DNA from: Bacteroidota bacterium
Lineage (GTDB): Bacteria > Bacteroidota > Bacteroidia > Bacteroidales > UBA12077
Assembly (NCBI GenBank): GCA_020444275.1
Contig: JAHLLG010000004.1
Coordinates: 186,001-250,000 of the forward strand
DNA: 64,000 bases
Reading direction: 5' to 3'
Shown: positions 16,761-26,057 of the stretch, in pieces
Numbering within the stretch: position 1 is the first letter of the stretch
Layout: the number at the start of each line of letters is the position of its first letter
The notes under the pieces: model-generated
Database searches by the model: none
What the model saw: the letters and a program-made list of their open reading frames with translations, nothing else
What the model was told of the DNA's origin: nothing
Made by a program: the position numbers and the translations under genes

Positions 16761-16840
16761 GCATCATGATTTTTGATAAAAGTAACAAAAGATCAAGAAA
16801 TCTTCACAGGATTTTTATTTTTGTACTCTAAAATTATGTT

Positions 16841-17470
16841 ATGCAAAGCAAATACATCAAAAATATCATCTTAGACCTGGGTGTTGTAATTATTAATATT
16901 GATTCGGACAGAACGGTGCAGGCCATGAAAAATCTGGGGTTCGAAAATTTTGAGAAGAGCTATACACTTTTTAAGCAGGTCGACCTGTTCGATAAACTGG
17001 AAAAAGGACAAATAACGCCGGATGAATTTCGAAGTAAGCTTCGCGAGCAGTTGCCAAATCATGTGAGTGATGAAAATATAGATAGGGCCTGGAGTGCCAT
17101 GTTGCTCGATTTTCCGAAGTCGCGAATAGATTTTATACAGGAGTTAGGCAAAAAATATACGCTCTATTTGTTGAGCAATACCAATGAAATACACTATAGG
17201 CAGTATATACGTGATTTTAAACAAACTTTTGGCTTTGAGTTTAACAGTTTATTTAAGAAGACCTACTATTCGCATCAGGTTGGAATGCGCAAACCGGAGC
17301 CGGAAATTTATGAATATCTTATACGCGATAGTGGAATTAATCCGCAGGAGTCGTTGTTCGTTGATGATTTGCAGGTAAATCTACAGGAAGCAGAAAAAAC
17401 CGGAATACAAACCCAATGGATTAATCCGGAAAATGGCAATGATATCGTAACGACCTTACATGGATTTTAG
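16841..17470 (+). CDS. HAD-family hydrolase, YihX-like phosphatase
   Basis: The 209-aa protein starts with IILDLGVVI, in which D12 is the HAD nucleophile and the usual DxD second Asp is replaced by Gly, as in YihX-type HAD-IA hydrolases. Later motifs are LLSNTNEIH (motif II Ser/Thr), a Lys in MRKPEPEIY (motif III) and LFVDDLQVN (motif IV acidic pair). YihX is a glucose-1-phosphate phosphatase, but substrates vary in this family. The gene is divergent from mtnA and its 3' end overlaps the next convergent gene by 15 bp. Confidence 0.9.
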   Translation: MQSKYIKNIILDLGVVIINIDSDRTVQAMKNLGFENFEKSYTLFKQVDLFDKLEKGQITPDEFRSKLREQLPNHVSDENIDRAWSAMLLDFPKSRIDFIQELGKKYTLYLLSNTNEIHYRQYIRDFKQTFGFEFNSLFKKTYYSHQVGMRKPEPEIYEYLIRDSGINPQESLFVDDLQVNLQEAEKTGIQTQWINPENGNDIVTTLHGF

Positions 17471-18430
17471 GATCCACACAGATTTTATTTCAGAAGTTTC
17501 TCTGAGCTTGTAGAGTTTTTTTAACGCCTCAGTTTCGTTGGTATAACTATAAATGGATATACGGATCAGGTTTTCACCCGATTTTATAATCTGTGGATCA
17601 TAGCCTTTTGTTCTAAGTTGATCTGAGAATTTCTCAGCATTTTCAATTCTTTTAAAACTACCTGCAATAATATGGAATTCGGAGTATGGAGATTTTGACT
17701 CTTGCTTTTGAGGTTCCTGATAAAACAGTGCATCTTTTTTATCTGTGTTATCATCAATCGAATGTACAATTAATGCTTTTAAGCTATCGGCTTTAGCAAT
17801 ACTATCCAGGTTTTTCTCTGTTATTTCTTTCAGACTTTTCTCAGTTGTTTTATTTTCGTGGGTATCTGTAGTAGCCAAAAAATCAAAGTTTGAGAAACCA
17901 TCTGTGTAGTACCAGCCGAATATACCAATAGCAATAAAGACCATTGCAGTAGCACTAATAAGGATTAATTTTTTACGCGATTTCGGTTTTTTTGCAGGCT
18001 TTTGGATAACCAGTTGAGCCGGTTGTTTTGTTGTAATGCTCTTTAATCCGAACGAGTCGGTTAGCAGGTTGGTTTCTTTACTTTGTGCAAACGAAATTTT
18101 ACCGCGTTTTTGAGATAAAATACCTATTTCGGGAAAAAGAATTGTTTTGCCCTGTTTTAGTTTGTATTGGGTGTCTTTTACAAAATCTGCCAGCGCTTTT
18201 TCTACATGTGCTTTTTCTGCGCTCTCTTTTTTTGCGATAAATTCAATCAACTGAGTGTCGCGATAAGAGTATTCCGGATTGAATGTAATTTTTTTTGAAG
18301 GAGGCAAGAATTTATTTTCGTTCACATCAAAAGCAGCAGGCTCATACTCAGACACAAAACCGCCTAACCCGGGGATGATCACTCCCTGGCTTGTAAACAA
18401 TAACTCTTTGATGTGCTCTTTAATATTCAT
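17456..18430 (-). CDS. HU-like (CCDC81-type) and SPOR domain membrane protein
   Basis: I start at the ATG at 18430 (324 aa) because the protein then begins with MNIKEHIKELL, the usual start of this Bacteroidetes family; the upstream in-frame extension looks non-coding. Two HU/CCDC81-like segments fill residues 1-135 (IIPGLGGFVSEY is typical). One transmembrane helix follows (about 158-178), then a charged linker and a C-terminal SPOR domain (about 250-324) that would bind denuded peptidoglycan at the septum. It may link division-site peptidoglycan with cytosolic DNA or protein partners; this is inference. A second ATG and the weak ribosome site leave the start somewhat open. Confidence 0.85.
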   Translation of the reverse strand: MNIKEHIKELLFTSQGVIIPGLGGFVSEYEPAAFDVNENKFLPPSKKITFNPEYSYRDTQLIEFIAKKESAEKAHVEKALADFVKDTQYKLKQGKTILFPEIGILSQKRGKISFAQSKETNLLTDSFGLKSITTKQPAQLVIQKPAKKPKSRKKLILISATAMVFIAIGIFGWYYTDGFSNFDFLATTDTHENKTTEKSLKEITEKNLDSIAKADSLKALIVHSIDDNTDKKDALFYQEPQKQESKSPYSEFHIIAGSFKRIENAEKFSDQLRTKGYDPQIIKSGENLIRISIYSYTNETEALKKLYKLRETSEIKSVWILKSM

Positions 18431-18573
18431 GCTGCGAATTGACTGAAACAAATATATAGAAAATAATGGTTTTGCAATAGTTGAACTGGCACATAAAATA
18501 AACAATTCATCAACCATTTAAAATATTTAAAATTATATGTATAAATTAGCACTTCATTAAAAAATGTATAGGT

Positions 18574-19605
18574 TTGAAAAATAAATTGGTTTTAGTTACA
18601 GGAGGCGCAGGCTATATTGGTTCGCATACTGCGGTAGAGTTAATGAATGAAGGTTATGATGTGGTTATTATTGATAACCTGTCGAACTCAGAAAAATCTG
18701 TATTGAATGGTATTGCTGAAATTACAGGCCGGAACCCGTACTTTGAGCAGTTTGATATCTGTGACAAAAAAAAGCTGGAAAACTTTTTCAGAGTATATAA
18801 AAAACTGGATGCAATCATTCATTTTGCAGCATATAAAGCGGTTGGTGAATCGGTTGAAAAGCCTTTGAAGTACTATCAGAATAATTTAAATACCCTCATG
18901 AATTTATTGGAGGGAATGGTAAAACATGAAGTACCTCACTTTGTGTTTTCATCATCGGCTACAGTTTACGGACAACCCGATGAGCTTCCGGTAACCGAAA
19001 CGGCTCCTTTTAAACCGGCAGATTCTCCGTATGGAAATACCAAACAAATTGCCGAAGAGATGATTCGCGATACAGTAAATGCCAGTCCTGGCCTTCAGGC
19101 AATATCCTTACGATATTTTAATCCTATCGGAGCACATCCGTCGGCATTAATTGGTGAACTGCCCAGAGGTGTGCCAAATAATTTGGTTCCATTTATTACC
19201 CAAACAGCAATAGGACTTAGAGAAGAGTTAAAAGTGTTTGGTGATGATTATAATACACCCGACGGAACAGCTATACGCGACTATATCAATGTGGTTGATC
19301 TGGCTAAAGCTCATGTTGTGTCGATTAAACGAATGATAGAGCATAAAAGCAAAGACCGTTTGGAAATATTTAACCTGGGCACAGGTAAGGGATCATCCGT
19401 AATGGAAATTGTCAAAGCCTTTGAAAAATCGACAGGAGTGAAGATAAATTATAAAATTGTTGGGCGAAGAACGGGTGATGTGGAATCGGTTTATGCCGAT
19501 ACAAAATATGCTAATAATGAGTTAGGTTGGAAAGCAGAAACTGGTCTGGAGGAAACATTACTTTCTGCCTGGAACTGGGAAAAGAATATTCGAAAGAAAG
19601 CATAA
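18574..19605 (+). CDS. galE: UDP-glucose 4-epimerase
   Basis: The 343-aa short-chain dehydrogenase-type enzyme interconverts UDP-glucose and UDP-galactose for polysaccharide and lipopolysaccharide synthesis. The NAD motif GGAGYIGSH is at residues 8-16. FSSSATVYGQP holds the catalytic Ser/Thr, and YGNTK the Tyr and Lys. The RYFNPIGAHPS and GTAIRDYINVVDL segments are GalE hallmarks. It begins with TTG; the nearby upstream ATG is out of frame, so TTG is the best start. It stands alone with a terminator after it, and the next gene is convergent. Confidence 0.96.
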   Translation: MKNKLVLVTGGAGYIGSHTAVELMNEGYDVVIIDNLSNSEKSVLNGIAEITGRNPYFEQFDICDKKKLENFFRVYKKLDAIIHFAAYKAVGESVEKPLKYYQNNLNTLMNLLEGMVKHEVPHFVFSSSATVYGQPDELPVTETAPFKPADSPYGNTKQIAEEMIRDTVNASPGLQAISLRYFNPIGAHPSALIGELPRGVPNNLVPFITQTAIGLREELKVFGDDYNTPDGTAIRDYINVVDLAKAHVVSIKRMIEHKSKDRLEIFNLGTGKGSSVMEIVKAFEKSTGVKINYKIVGRRTGDVESVYADTKYANNELGWKAETGLEETLLSAWNWEKNIRKKA

Positions 19606-19620
19606 TTCTTGATATTAAAT

Positions 19621-19654
19621 AAAAAAACGGAGAGTGTATTGCTCTCCGTTTTTT
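19621..19654. terminator. bidirectional terminator between galE and glmS
   Basis: AAACGGAGAG (19625-19634) pairs with CTCTCCGTTT (19642-19651) around a 7-nt loop. It has an A run before and a T run after, so it can end both convergent genes. Confidence 0.9.
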
Positions 19655-19674
19655 GTTTCTATTTTTTTGAAAAT

Positions 19675-21510
19675 TTATTCTACTGTTACTGATTTTGCAA
19701 GATTTCTTGGTTGATCAACGTTGCAGCTCCGCAATACTGCAATATGATACGATAATAGTTGTAAAGGAATCACGGTTAGCAGAGCGGAAAGTTCCTCTTT
19801 TGCTTCCGGAATTTCCAGCACATGATCAGCCATATTTCTGATAATTTTGTCTCCTTCGTTAACAATGGCAATTACAATACCTTTTCTTGCTTTAACCTCT
19901 TGTATATTATTTACAATCTTTTCGTACGATTTGTCTTTGGTTGCTATAACCACAACAGGCATTTTTTCATCGATTAATGCAATGGGTCCGTGTTTCATCT
20001 CTGCTGCCGGATAACCTTCCGCGTGGATATAACTGATCTCTTTTAGCTTAAGTGCGCCTTCCAATGCCACAGGGAATAAGTATCCTCTGCCTAAATATAG
20101 GAAGTTTGTCACATCTTTGTAAAGCTTACTAACTTCTAAATAATCATTGTTATGGGTTAAGATCTTTTCAATTTTTGCAGGCACATCATTCAGTTCATGA
20201 ATAAGCTCTGCAAAGTCTTTTTTGGATATTTGTTTGCGTTCTTTACCCAATGTCATGGCAATCATGGCTAAAACAGTAACCTGAGCCGTAAATGCCTTGG
20301 TTGATGCTACGCCAATTTCTGGTCCTGCATGGGTGTAAACTCCTGCATCTGTTTCTCGTGGTATGCTTGATCCCACTACGTTACAGATACCTAAAACGGT
20401 TGCGCCAGCCTGTTTTGCCAGTTTAATTGCAGCCAAGGTATCTGCAGTTTCACCACTCTGACTAATTGCAATTACCACATCATCTTCGTTAATAATCGGG
20501 TTTCGGTATCTGAATTCCGATGCATACTCAACTTCAACAGGGATTCTTGCCAAATCTTCTATCAGGTATTCCCCAACTAAACCGGCATGCCACGATGTTC
20601 CACAACCAATAATGATAATACGTTTCGCATGAATTAACTTATCCAATACATGGTGTAAGCCACCCAAATGTATTTCTTCTTTATCTAAAGAGACTCTTCC
20701 TCTAAATGTATCTAAAATCGATCTGGGCTGTTCAAAGATCTCTTTCAACATAAAGTGGTCGAACCCGTTCTTTTCAATTTCTCCTATGTCAAGATCAACT
20801 TGTTGTACCTTAGGTTCTAATTTATCATTTTTGATGGTTTTTAAGGTCATTCCATCATGACCTAAAATAGCAACATCATCATCGTTAAGATAAATAACGC
20901 TTTTGGTGTGTTCTACAATAGGAGTAGCGTCAGATGCTATGTAATATTCGCCTTCGCCCACTCCAATTACCAACGGACTACCTTTTCGGGCTGCAATCAA
21001 TTTATCGGGTTCATCTTTACAAATAATGGCTAATCCATAGGCCCCAACAACTTTTGATAAGGCTAATCGAACAGCTATTTCTGCACTAACCTGTCCTTTA
21101 ATATAAATGTACTCGATAAGGTTTGCCAATACTTCTGTATCGGTGTCGGTTTTAAACTCATATCCCCGGTCCATTAATCGCTCTTTAAGACGGCCATAAT
21201 TTTCAATAATACCATTATGAATTAAGGTAAAATGACCATTCATGGAGATGTGCGGGTGAGCATTGATATCGTTGGGTTCGCCATGCGTTGCCCATCTGGT
21301 ATGGCCTATGCCAATATTTCCTGTGATATCTTCGTTGAGAACATGTTTTTCTAAATCAGAAACCTTACCTTTTTTCTTAAATATTTTCACATCTTTATCT
21401 AGTAAAGATATACCGGCCGAATCATATCCTCTATATTCAAGTCTTTTTAATCCGTTTATTAAAATCGGATAAGCTTGTTTGTTTCCAATGTAACCAACAA
21501 TTCCACACAT
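19675..21510 (-). CDS. glmS: glutamine-fructose-6-phosphate aminotransferase (isomerizing)
   Basis: This 611-aa enzyme makes glucosamine-6-phosphate for peptidoglycan and lipid A. I start at 21510 so that the protein begins MCGIVGYIG, because the mature enzyme needs Cys2 as its N-terminal nucleophile; the longer frame would bury it. The glutaminase domain shows GHTRWATHGEPN and IHNGIIENY. Two SIS sugar-isomerase domains follow, with GCGTSWHAG, SQSGETADT and ASTKAFTAQ. The C-terminus ends in the usual LAKSVTVE. The start lies 4 nt after the DUF4270 stop, so the two genes are coupled; no glmS ribozyme-like leader fits in that space. Confidence 0.97.
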   Translation of the reverse strand: MCGIVGYIGNKQAYPILINGLKRLEYRGYDSAGISLLDKDVKIFKKKGKVSDLEKHVLNEDITGNIGIGHTRWATHGEPNDINAHPHISMNGHFTLIHNGIIENYGRLKERLMDRGYEFKTDTDTEVLANLIEYIYIKGQVSAEIAVRLALSKVVGAYGLAIICKDEPDKLIAARKGSPLVIGVGEGEYYIASDATPIVEHTKSVIYLNDDDVAILGHDGMTLKTIKNDKLEPKVQQVDLDIGEIEKNGFDHFMLKEIFEQPRSILDTFRGRVSLDKEEIHLGGLHHVLDKLIHAKRIIIIGCGTSWHAGLVGEYLIEDLARIPVEVEYASEFRYRNPIINEDDVVIAISQSGETADTLAAIKLAKQAGATVLGICNVVGSSIPRETDAGVYTHAGPEIGVASTKAFTAQVTVLAMIAMTLGKERKQISKKDFAELIHELNDVPAKIEKILTHNNDYLEVSKLYKDVTNFLYLGRGYLFPVALEGALKLKEISYIHAEGYPAAEMKHGPIALIDEKMPVVVIATKDKSYEKIVNNIQEVKARKGIVIAIVNEGDKIIRNMADHVLEIPEAKEELSALLTVIPLQLLSYHIAVLRSCNVDQPRNLAKSVTVE

Positions 21511-21514
21511 AAAA

Positions 21515-22834
21515 TTAATGTTTTGTATATGTAACCTCAAGTTTTATATTATTCCCTGATTTTAAGATTACCCTTTGTGGGTAATAATTATAATCGTAGC
21601 TATAGGTTGTCGCATTATAACTTGGTTTTTCTGCACTTATATAAAAGTTTGTGCTTTCAATATCCTGGTTAAATACTTTTACCAGATGTCTTGGAATATA
21701 AAAATGGTAGTAGTTATTTTCCTCATCGTATCTCCCATCAAATATTTTTACTCCTCTGCGCACATAATCTTCGCAATCTTTAACATAAACAAAGGAGCTG
21801 TCGGTATTATCATACGATAAGAATAAGAGGTTAGGAGGATAAAACTGGTCAAAATTATTATCCTTGTAAACAGGAATAAAAAGCTCTGCACTAAGCACAG
21901 AATATGCTGAATCGGTGTCTAACCATGAATCAAAGTTTGTAAGTGAAATCTTTGATTTCAAAACTGTTTCTCCCGGAATGCCTTGAACATATAGCAACTC
22001 ATCATTATCTTCTTCGGGGTTATTTAAATAATTCTCTGCCTGGGTGCCTGTAAAATCATTTGAGTAAGCAGCAAATCCGTGGCCACCTGAGAAAGAATAC
22101 GTAAAAGTTGTATCGTTGAAATAGAGAACCATTTTTGAATTGGCCGATGCAAAATTCGTTGTTACCAATCCTCCCGGTTCATTAATAAGATCAGGCATCA
22201 GGGCTATGCCATTAAATTCGTCTTTAAAATTAACTGATGAACTATAGGTAGCAGAGTCAGCCGAAGTTAATTTGCTTATGAAACTGTAGTTTAGGTTCAT
22301 TTTAATCGCTGTATCACCAAGGTATTTATTAAGACTACCGATAAATTCAGGATTAAAAGTAGTTATGTCTGTATTCGACATATATGAGCCATCTTCTTCA
22401 ATTTTCTCGCTTATTTCATATAGTCTGAAGTCAATATTGTTAAGCGCATCTCCATATAATGAATCGATCTGTATAAAAACAAATGCAGAATCAATAAAAA
22501 ATCCATTAAAGTAAGCATTGTAAATGTCGGGTAGGTATTGTCCAACATATGAACCTTTAAATTCACCAAAATGCTCATTGTCCTTAATTATTCCTAACGA
22601 ATAATAGGACATATTTGAAGTATTTATGGGTTCATCTTCGTACACACTTCCTTTAAATGTAAACGTTGAGTCGAAATGATATGTGAGTTTATCACTATCG
22701 GGCAATATTTCCGAACCAAGCGCACTCGGGTCCTCTTCACAGGAATAATTAAAAAGTAAAATAATTGAGAATAAAAATATTGCTAAAAATTGTCGAAGTA
22801 AATTTTTAGTTTTTAGTATATCTATTTTGTTCAT
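21515..22834 (-). CDS. DUF4270 family lipoprotein
   Basis: The 439-aa protein has a long hydrophobic signal ending in a lipobox-like FNYSCEE, so Cys is the likely lipidated residue. The body is beta-rich, with the DUF4270 opening (ALGSEILP, then a fixed-spacing YSLGIIKDNEHFGEFKGSY segment). The family is specific to Bacteroidetes and its function is unknown; a cell-envelope location is expected. It lies between the glycogen-synthase-like gene (6-nt gap) and glmS (4-nt gap), which makes a three-gene minus-strand operon. Confidence 0.88.
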   Translation of the reverse strand: MNKIDILKTKNLLRQFLAIFLFSIILLFNYSCEEDPSALGSEILPDSDKLTYHFDSTFTFKGSVYEDEPINTSNMSYYSLGIIKDNEHFGEFKGSYVGQYLPDIYNAYFNGFFIDSAFVFIQIDSLYGDALNNIDFRLYEISEKIEEDGSYMSNTDITTFNPEFIGSLNKYLGDTAIKMNLNYSFISKLTSADSATYSSSVNFKDEFNGIALMPDLINEPGGLVTTNFASANSKMVLYFNDTTFTYSFSGGHGFAAYSNDFTGTQAENYLNNPEEDNDELLYVQGIPGETVLKSKISLTNFDSWLDTDSAYSVLSAELFIPVYKDNNFDQFYPPNLLFLSYDNTDSSFVYVKDCEDYVRRGVKIFDGRYDEENNYYHFYIPRHLVKVFNQDIESTNFYISAEKPSYNATTYSYDYNYYPQRVILKSGNNIKLEVTYTKH

Positions 22835-22840
22835 AAAGTA

Positions 22841-23644
22841 TTACAGTATTTTATCATAAAAATTTGAGTAAGCTTCAATATACTCTTCTTCTGATTGGTA
22901 ATCCAGATAAGGCTTATCAGAGTTCTTAATATAACTTGATAATTCGGGATTTATTGTTTCGCTTCCAATTATTGTAGCATCCGACATATCAACAGCCAGC
23001 TTACTCAGATTAACATATGTAGGATCGTTTAGAATTTTTACGTCGTTTTTAGTTATGTTTTCGTATAAAAGCTTGTCTTTGAACTCTTTGTTTAAAGGTG
23101 CATTAAACTCATCGTTATATGCTGAATATACAATTTTAGAATTGGCAAAAAGAGGATCCTCATTATATGCTTTCTTTATGTATAACGGAACAAGCCCTGT
23201 GAACCAACCATGACAATGAATAATGTCCGGAGTCCAACGCAATTTTTTTACCGTTTCCAAAACTCCTCTGGCAAAGAAAATGGCTCTTTCATCGTTGTCT
23301 TCAAAATAATTGCCATTTTCATCCTGCAGTGTGTGTTTTCGCTGGAAATAATCCTCGTTATCAATAAAATAAACCTGCATTCGTGCAGCCTGGATCGATG
23401 CAACTTTTATAATTAATGGATGATCCGTGTCATTAATTATTAAGTTCATACCAGAAAGACGTATTACCTCGTGTAATTGATTACGTCGCTCGTTAATACA
23501 TCCAAATTTTGGCATGAATGTTCTTATCTCTCTTCCCTTCTCCTGTATACCCTGCGGTAAATGTCGACCAATTAAAGACATCTTACTTTCCGGAAGATAT
23601 GGTGTAATTTCTTGTGAAATAAATAAAACCTTTGTATTATCCAT
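22841..23644 (-). CDS. short glycogen/starch synthase-like protein (N-terminal domain only)
   Basis: Starting at the ATG at 23644 gives 267 aa; the track-like longer form would use a TTG four codons earlier. The sequence matches the N-terminal Rossmann half of family GT5 synthases: VLFISQEITPYLPES, then FMPKFGCINERR, and PDIIHCHGWFTGLVPLYIK. The C-terminal donor-binding half is missing, and the KTGGL loop that binds ADP-glucose is replaced by SKMSL. The protein ends cleanly before DUF4270, so this looks like a conserved short form and not a recent truncation. Catalysis is doubtful. It is divergent from panC. Confidence 0.8.
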   Translation of the reverse strand: MDNTKVLFISQEITPYLPESKMSLIGRHLPQGIQEKGREIRTFMPKFGCINERRNQLHEVIRLSGMNLIINDTDHPLIIKVASIQAARMQVYFIDNEDYFQRKHTLQDENGNYFEDNDERAIFFARGVLETVKKLRWTPDIIHCHGWFTGLVPLYIKKAYNEDPLFANSKIVYSAYNDEFNAPLNKEFKDKLLYENITKNDVKILNDPTYVNLSKLAVDMSDATIIGSETINPELSSYIKNSDKPYLDYQSEEEYIEAYSNFYDKIL

Positions 23645-23796
23645 CTGGAAATTCAATTAATTTAAACCACCGCAAAATTAGTAAAAATTTATGAATCATC
23701 AATAAATTACTGTTTTCATAAACTTATACTTACAATATATTGTTATTAATTGAAATATTATTTTTTACTTTGTTCGGTTAAATTTTACTTACTAAA

Positions 23797-24642
23797 ATGA
23801 AAATTGTTAAGAATAGTAAGGAGTTAGAAAGGGTTGTTGGCCAATTAAAAGTCCAAAACAGGTCGATTGGTTTTGTGCCAACTATGGGGGCATTGCATCA
23901 GGGACATTTGTCGTTAATGGAGTATGCCGATAAAGAAAACGATATTGTTGTAGTAAGCATTTTTGTTAATCCAACACAGTTTAACGACAAGAGCGACTAT
24001 GCAAAGTATCCTCGAATTTTAGAAAGCGATATTGAAAAGTTAAATAAAGTTAAATGTGATATAGTTTTTACGCCTGAAGAATCAGACATGTATCCGGAGG
24101 AAGATAAACGTCAGTTTGATTTCGGGAATTTGGATAAAGTAATGGAAGGCAAACATCGACCAGGACATTTCAGAGGAGTTGCTTTAATTGTAAGTAAACT
24201 TTTTGAAATGGTGAAGCCAGACAGAGCATATTTCGGAGAAAAGGATTTTCAACAAGTAGCTATTATTAAACATATAACAAAGCAATTGAAGTTTGATGTA
24301 GAAATTGTTTCCTGTCCAATAATTAGAGAAGAAGACGGACTGGCTATGAGTTCACGAAATATGTTGTTAACCAAAGCACAGCGTGAAAACGTTTCGTTAA
24401 TATCCGAAACTTTATTTGAGGCCAAAAAAATTGCAAAAAACAGTTCGGTATCGGAAACAAAGGATTGGGTCATTCGTACAATTAACGATAATCCGTTCTT
24501 AAAGGTAGAATACTTTGATATAGTTGATACAGAAACTCTTGAAACAATAAAGGAGTGGAGTCAGAATGTTGATAAAGTTGGATGCATCGCAGTTCATGTT
24601 GGAAATATTCGTCTCATAGACAATGTTAGATTTTATTCTTAA
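23797..24642 (+). CDS. panC: pantothenate synthetase
   Basis: The 281-aa enzyme joins pantoate and beta-alanine with ATP. It has the VPTMGALHQGHLSLM motif (HxGH, residues 28-42), FVNPTQFN, the MEGKHRPGHFRGV loop, FGEKDFQQ, and the MSSRN segment that holds the KMSKS-like site. It heads a plus-strand run and precedes panD, which makes its co-substrate beta-alanine, by 26 bp. A near-consensus -7 box (TTACTTTG) lies about 30 bp upstream in the divergent gap. Confidence 0.97.
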   Translation: MKIVKNSKELERVVGQLKVQNRSIGFVPTMGALHQGHLSLMEYADKENDIVVVSIFVNPTQFNDKSDYAKYPRILESDIEKLNKVKCDIVFTPEESDMYPEEDKRQFDFGNLDKVMEGKHRPGHFRGVALIVSKLFEMVKPDRAYFGEKDFQQVAIIKHITKQLKFDVEIVSCPIIREEDGLAMSSRNMLLTKAQRENVSLISETLFEAKKIAKNSSVSETKDWVIRTINDNPFLKVEYFDIVDTETLETIKEWSQNVDKVGCIAVHVGNIRLIDNVRFYS

Positions 24643-24668
24643 ATTTGTATTTAAATTAGGGTGTAGTT

Positions 24669-25019
24669 ATGAATATTGAAGTTGTTAAGTCGAAAATACA
24701 TAAAGTAACAGTAACTGAAGCTAACTTGCAATATGTTGGTAGTATTACTATTGATGAGGATTTAATGGAGGCTTCCAATATTATTGAGAACGAAAAGGTA
24801 CAGGTTGTCAATATAAATAACGGCGAGCGTTTAGAAACATATGTTATTAAGGGAGAAAAGGGATCAGGAGAAATTTGCTTAAATGGTCCTGCTGCCAGAA
24901 AAGCCACTGTGGGTGATGTAATTATTATCATATCTTATGCTTCGCTGGAGTTTGAAGAGGCAAAGAGTTTTAAACCTGTTTTAATATTTCCCGATACAGC
25001 AACTAATAAATTAGTATAA
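24669..25019 (+). CDS. panD: aspartate 1-decarboxylase precursor
   Basis: The 116-aa proenzyme cleaves itself between G24 and S25 (YVGSITID) to form the pyruvoyl cofactor that decarboxylates aspartate to beta-alanine. Also seen are [12 protein letters not shown] before the site and [13 protein letters not shown] after it, both family signatures. It sits between panC and the next gene with short gaps, so both steps of pantothenate assembly are expressed together. Activity of PanD often needs a maturation factor, which is not visible here. Confidence 0.97.
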   Translation: MNIEVVKSKIHKVTVTEANLQYVGSITIDEDLMEASNIIENEKVQVVNINNGERLETYVIKGEKGSGEICLNGPAARKATVGDVIIIISYASLEFEEAKSFKPVLIFPDTATNKLV

Positions 25020-25022
25020 TCC

Positions 25023-26039
25023 TTGAAACGAAAAATTATACGAGCACTTAATTTTTTTGTTTTCTTAACCATTGGTGTTATTCTGCTTTTTCTTGCATTT
25101 AAAGGGGTTGATTTTAATACCCTGGTTGATGATCTTAAAAGTGCAAACTACTACTGGGTTGGTTTATCATTATTATTTGCTTTCATAGGGTATATTAGCA
25201 GAGCTTATCGCTGGAAATTGCTTATTGAACCGCTAAATTATAATCCACCCGTAAAAAATGTGTTTTATGCACTCATGTTTGGCTATCTGGCCAATTTTGC
25301 ATTTCCTAGAATTGGAGAAATTAGTCGGTGTGGTTCATTAACCAAATCGGATAAAATTCCGATGGATTCGTTAATTGGAACCGTGCTAATAGAGCGTGCA
25401 ATTGATATGGTTGTATTGCTCTTATTACTGATTGTGATCTTCTTTGCTAAGATAGAATCCTTCGGATTGTTTATTAAAGAGAATGTTCTAATTCCCATAT
25501 CCAAAAAACTATTAAGTACCGTTGATTTCTCTATTTTTTACTGGTTAATCATTATTATTGTGATCGGGGCGGGTATAGGTCTGTTTTATTATTTCAGGAG
25601 AAAATTCAAACGTGTAAAGATTGTTATCAAAATACGCAAGATTATCAGAGGGGTAATATCAGGAGTTAAAACGGTAACAAAAATGCGAAGCCGATCTGCA
25701 TTTTTAATGCATACGCTCATTATTTGGCTGATGTACTTTCTTATGACCTATGTTGTTGTTTTTTCAATTCCAGCTACTCAATCATTACAACCCATCGATG
25801 GATTATTTTTACTGGTTATCGGAGGCTTAGGAATGGCTGCTCCTGTTCAGGGTGGCATAGGTGCTTTTCACTGGATTGTAACTATGGCATTATCACTTTA
25901 TGGTATTTCCAAATCAGATGGCCTTGTTTTTGCAACTATACAGCACGAGTCGCAAGCGATTTTAGCGATTTTTTTAGGAGCATTTTCTATCCTGATGTTA
26001 TTTATTAATTCTCGCCGTAAAAGAAAAAATATTCGTTAA
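25023..26039 (+). CDS. YbhN/AglD-type flippase-like integral membrane protein
   Basis: The 338-aa protein starts with TTG 3 nt after the panD stop. It has about eight transmembrane helices, for example near 10-28, 42-60, 118-140, 170-190, 232-250 and 290-330. It carries the UPF0104/LPG-synthase-TM pattern: RAYRWKLL after the second helix, ANFAFPRIGEISRCG, and the GGLGMAAPVQGGIGAFHW re-entrant-like motif near 265-285. The family is related to the membrane part of lysylphosphatidylglycerol synthase. No soluble synthase domain is present, so lipid-linked sugar or phospholipid movement is more likely. Substrate unknown. Confidence 0.85.
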   Translation: MKRKIIRALNFFVFLTIGVILLFLAFKGVDFNTLVDDLKSANYYWVGLSLLFAFIGYISRAYRWKLLIEPLNYNPPVKNVFYALMFGYLANFAFPRIGEISRCGSLTKSDKIPMDSLIGTVLIERAIDMVVLLLLLIVIFFAKIESFGLFIKENVLIPISKKLLSTVDFSIFYWLIIIIVIGAGIGLFYYFRRKFKRVKIVIKIRKIIRGVISGVKTVTKMRSRSAFLMHTLIIWLMYFLMTYVVVFSIPATQSLQPIDGLFLLVIGGLGMAAPVQGGIGAFHWIVTMALSLYGISKSDGLVFATIQHESQAILAIFLGAFSILMLFINSRRKRKNIR

Positions 26040-26057
26040 ATTTACTGTTTTATAAAA

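Noticed and set aside
19600-21560. glmS ribozyme or riboswitch leader
   Set aside because: The glmS start is only 4 nt from the preceding stop, so there is no leader that could hold one.
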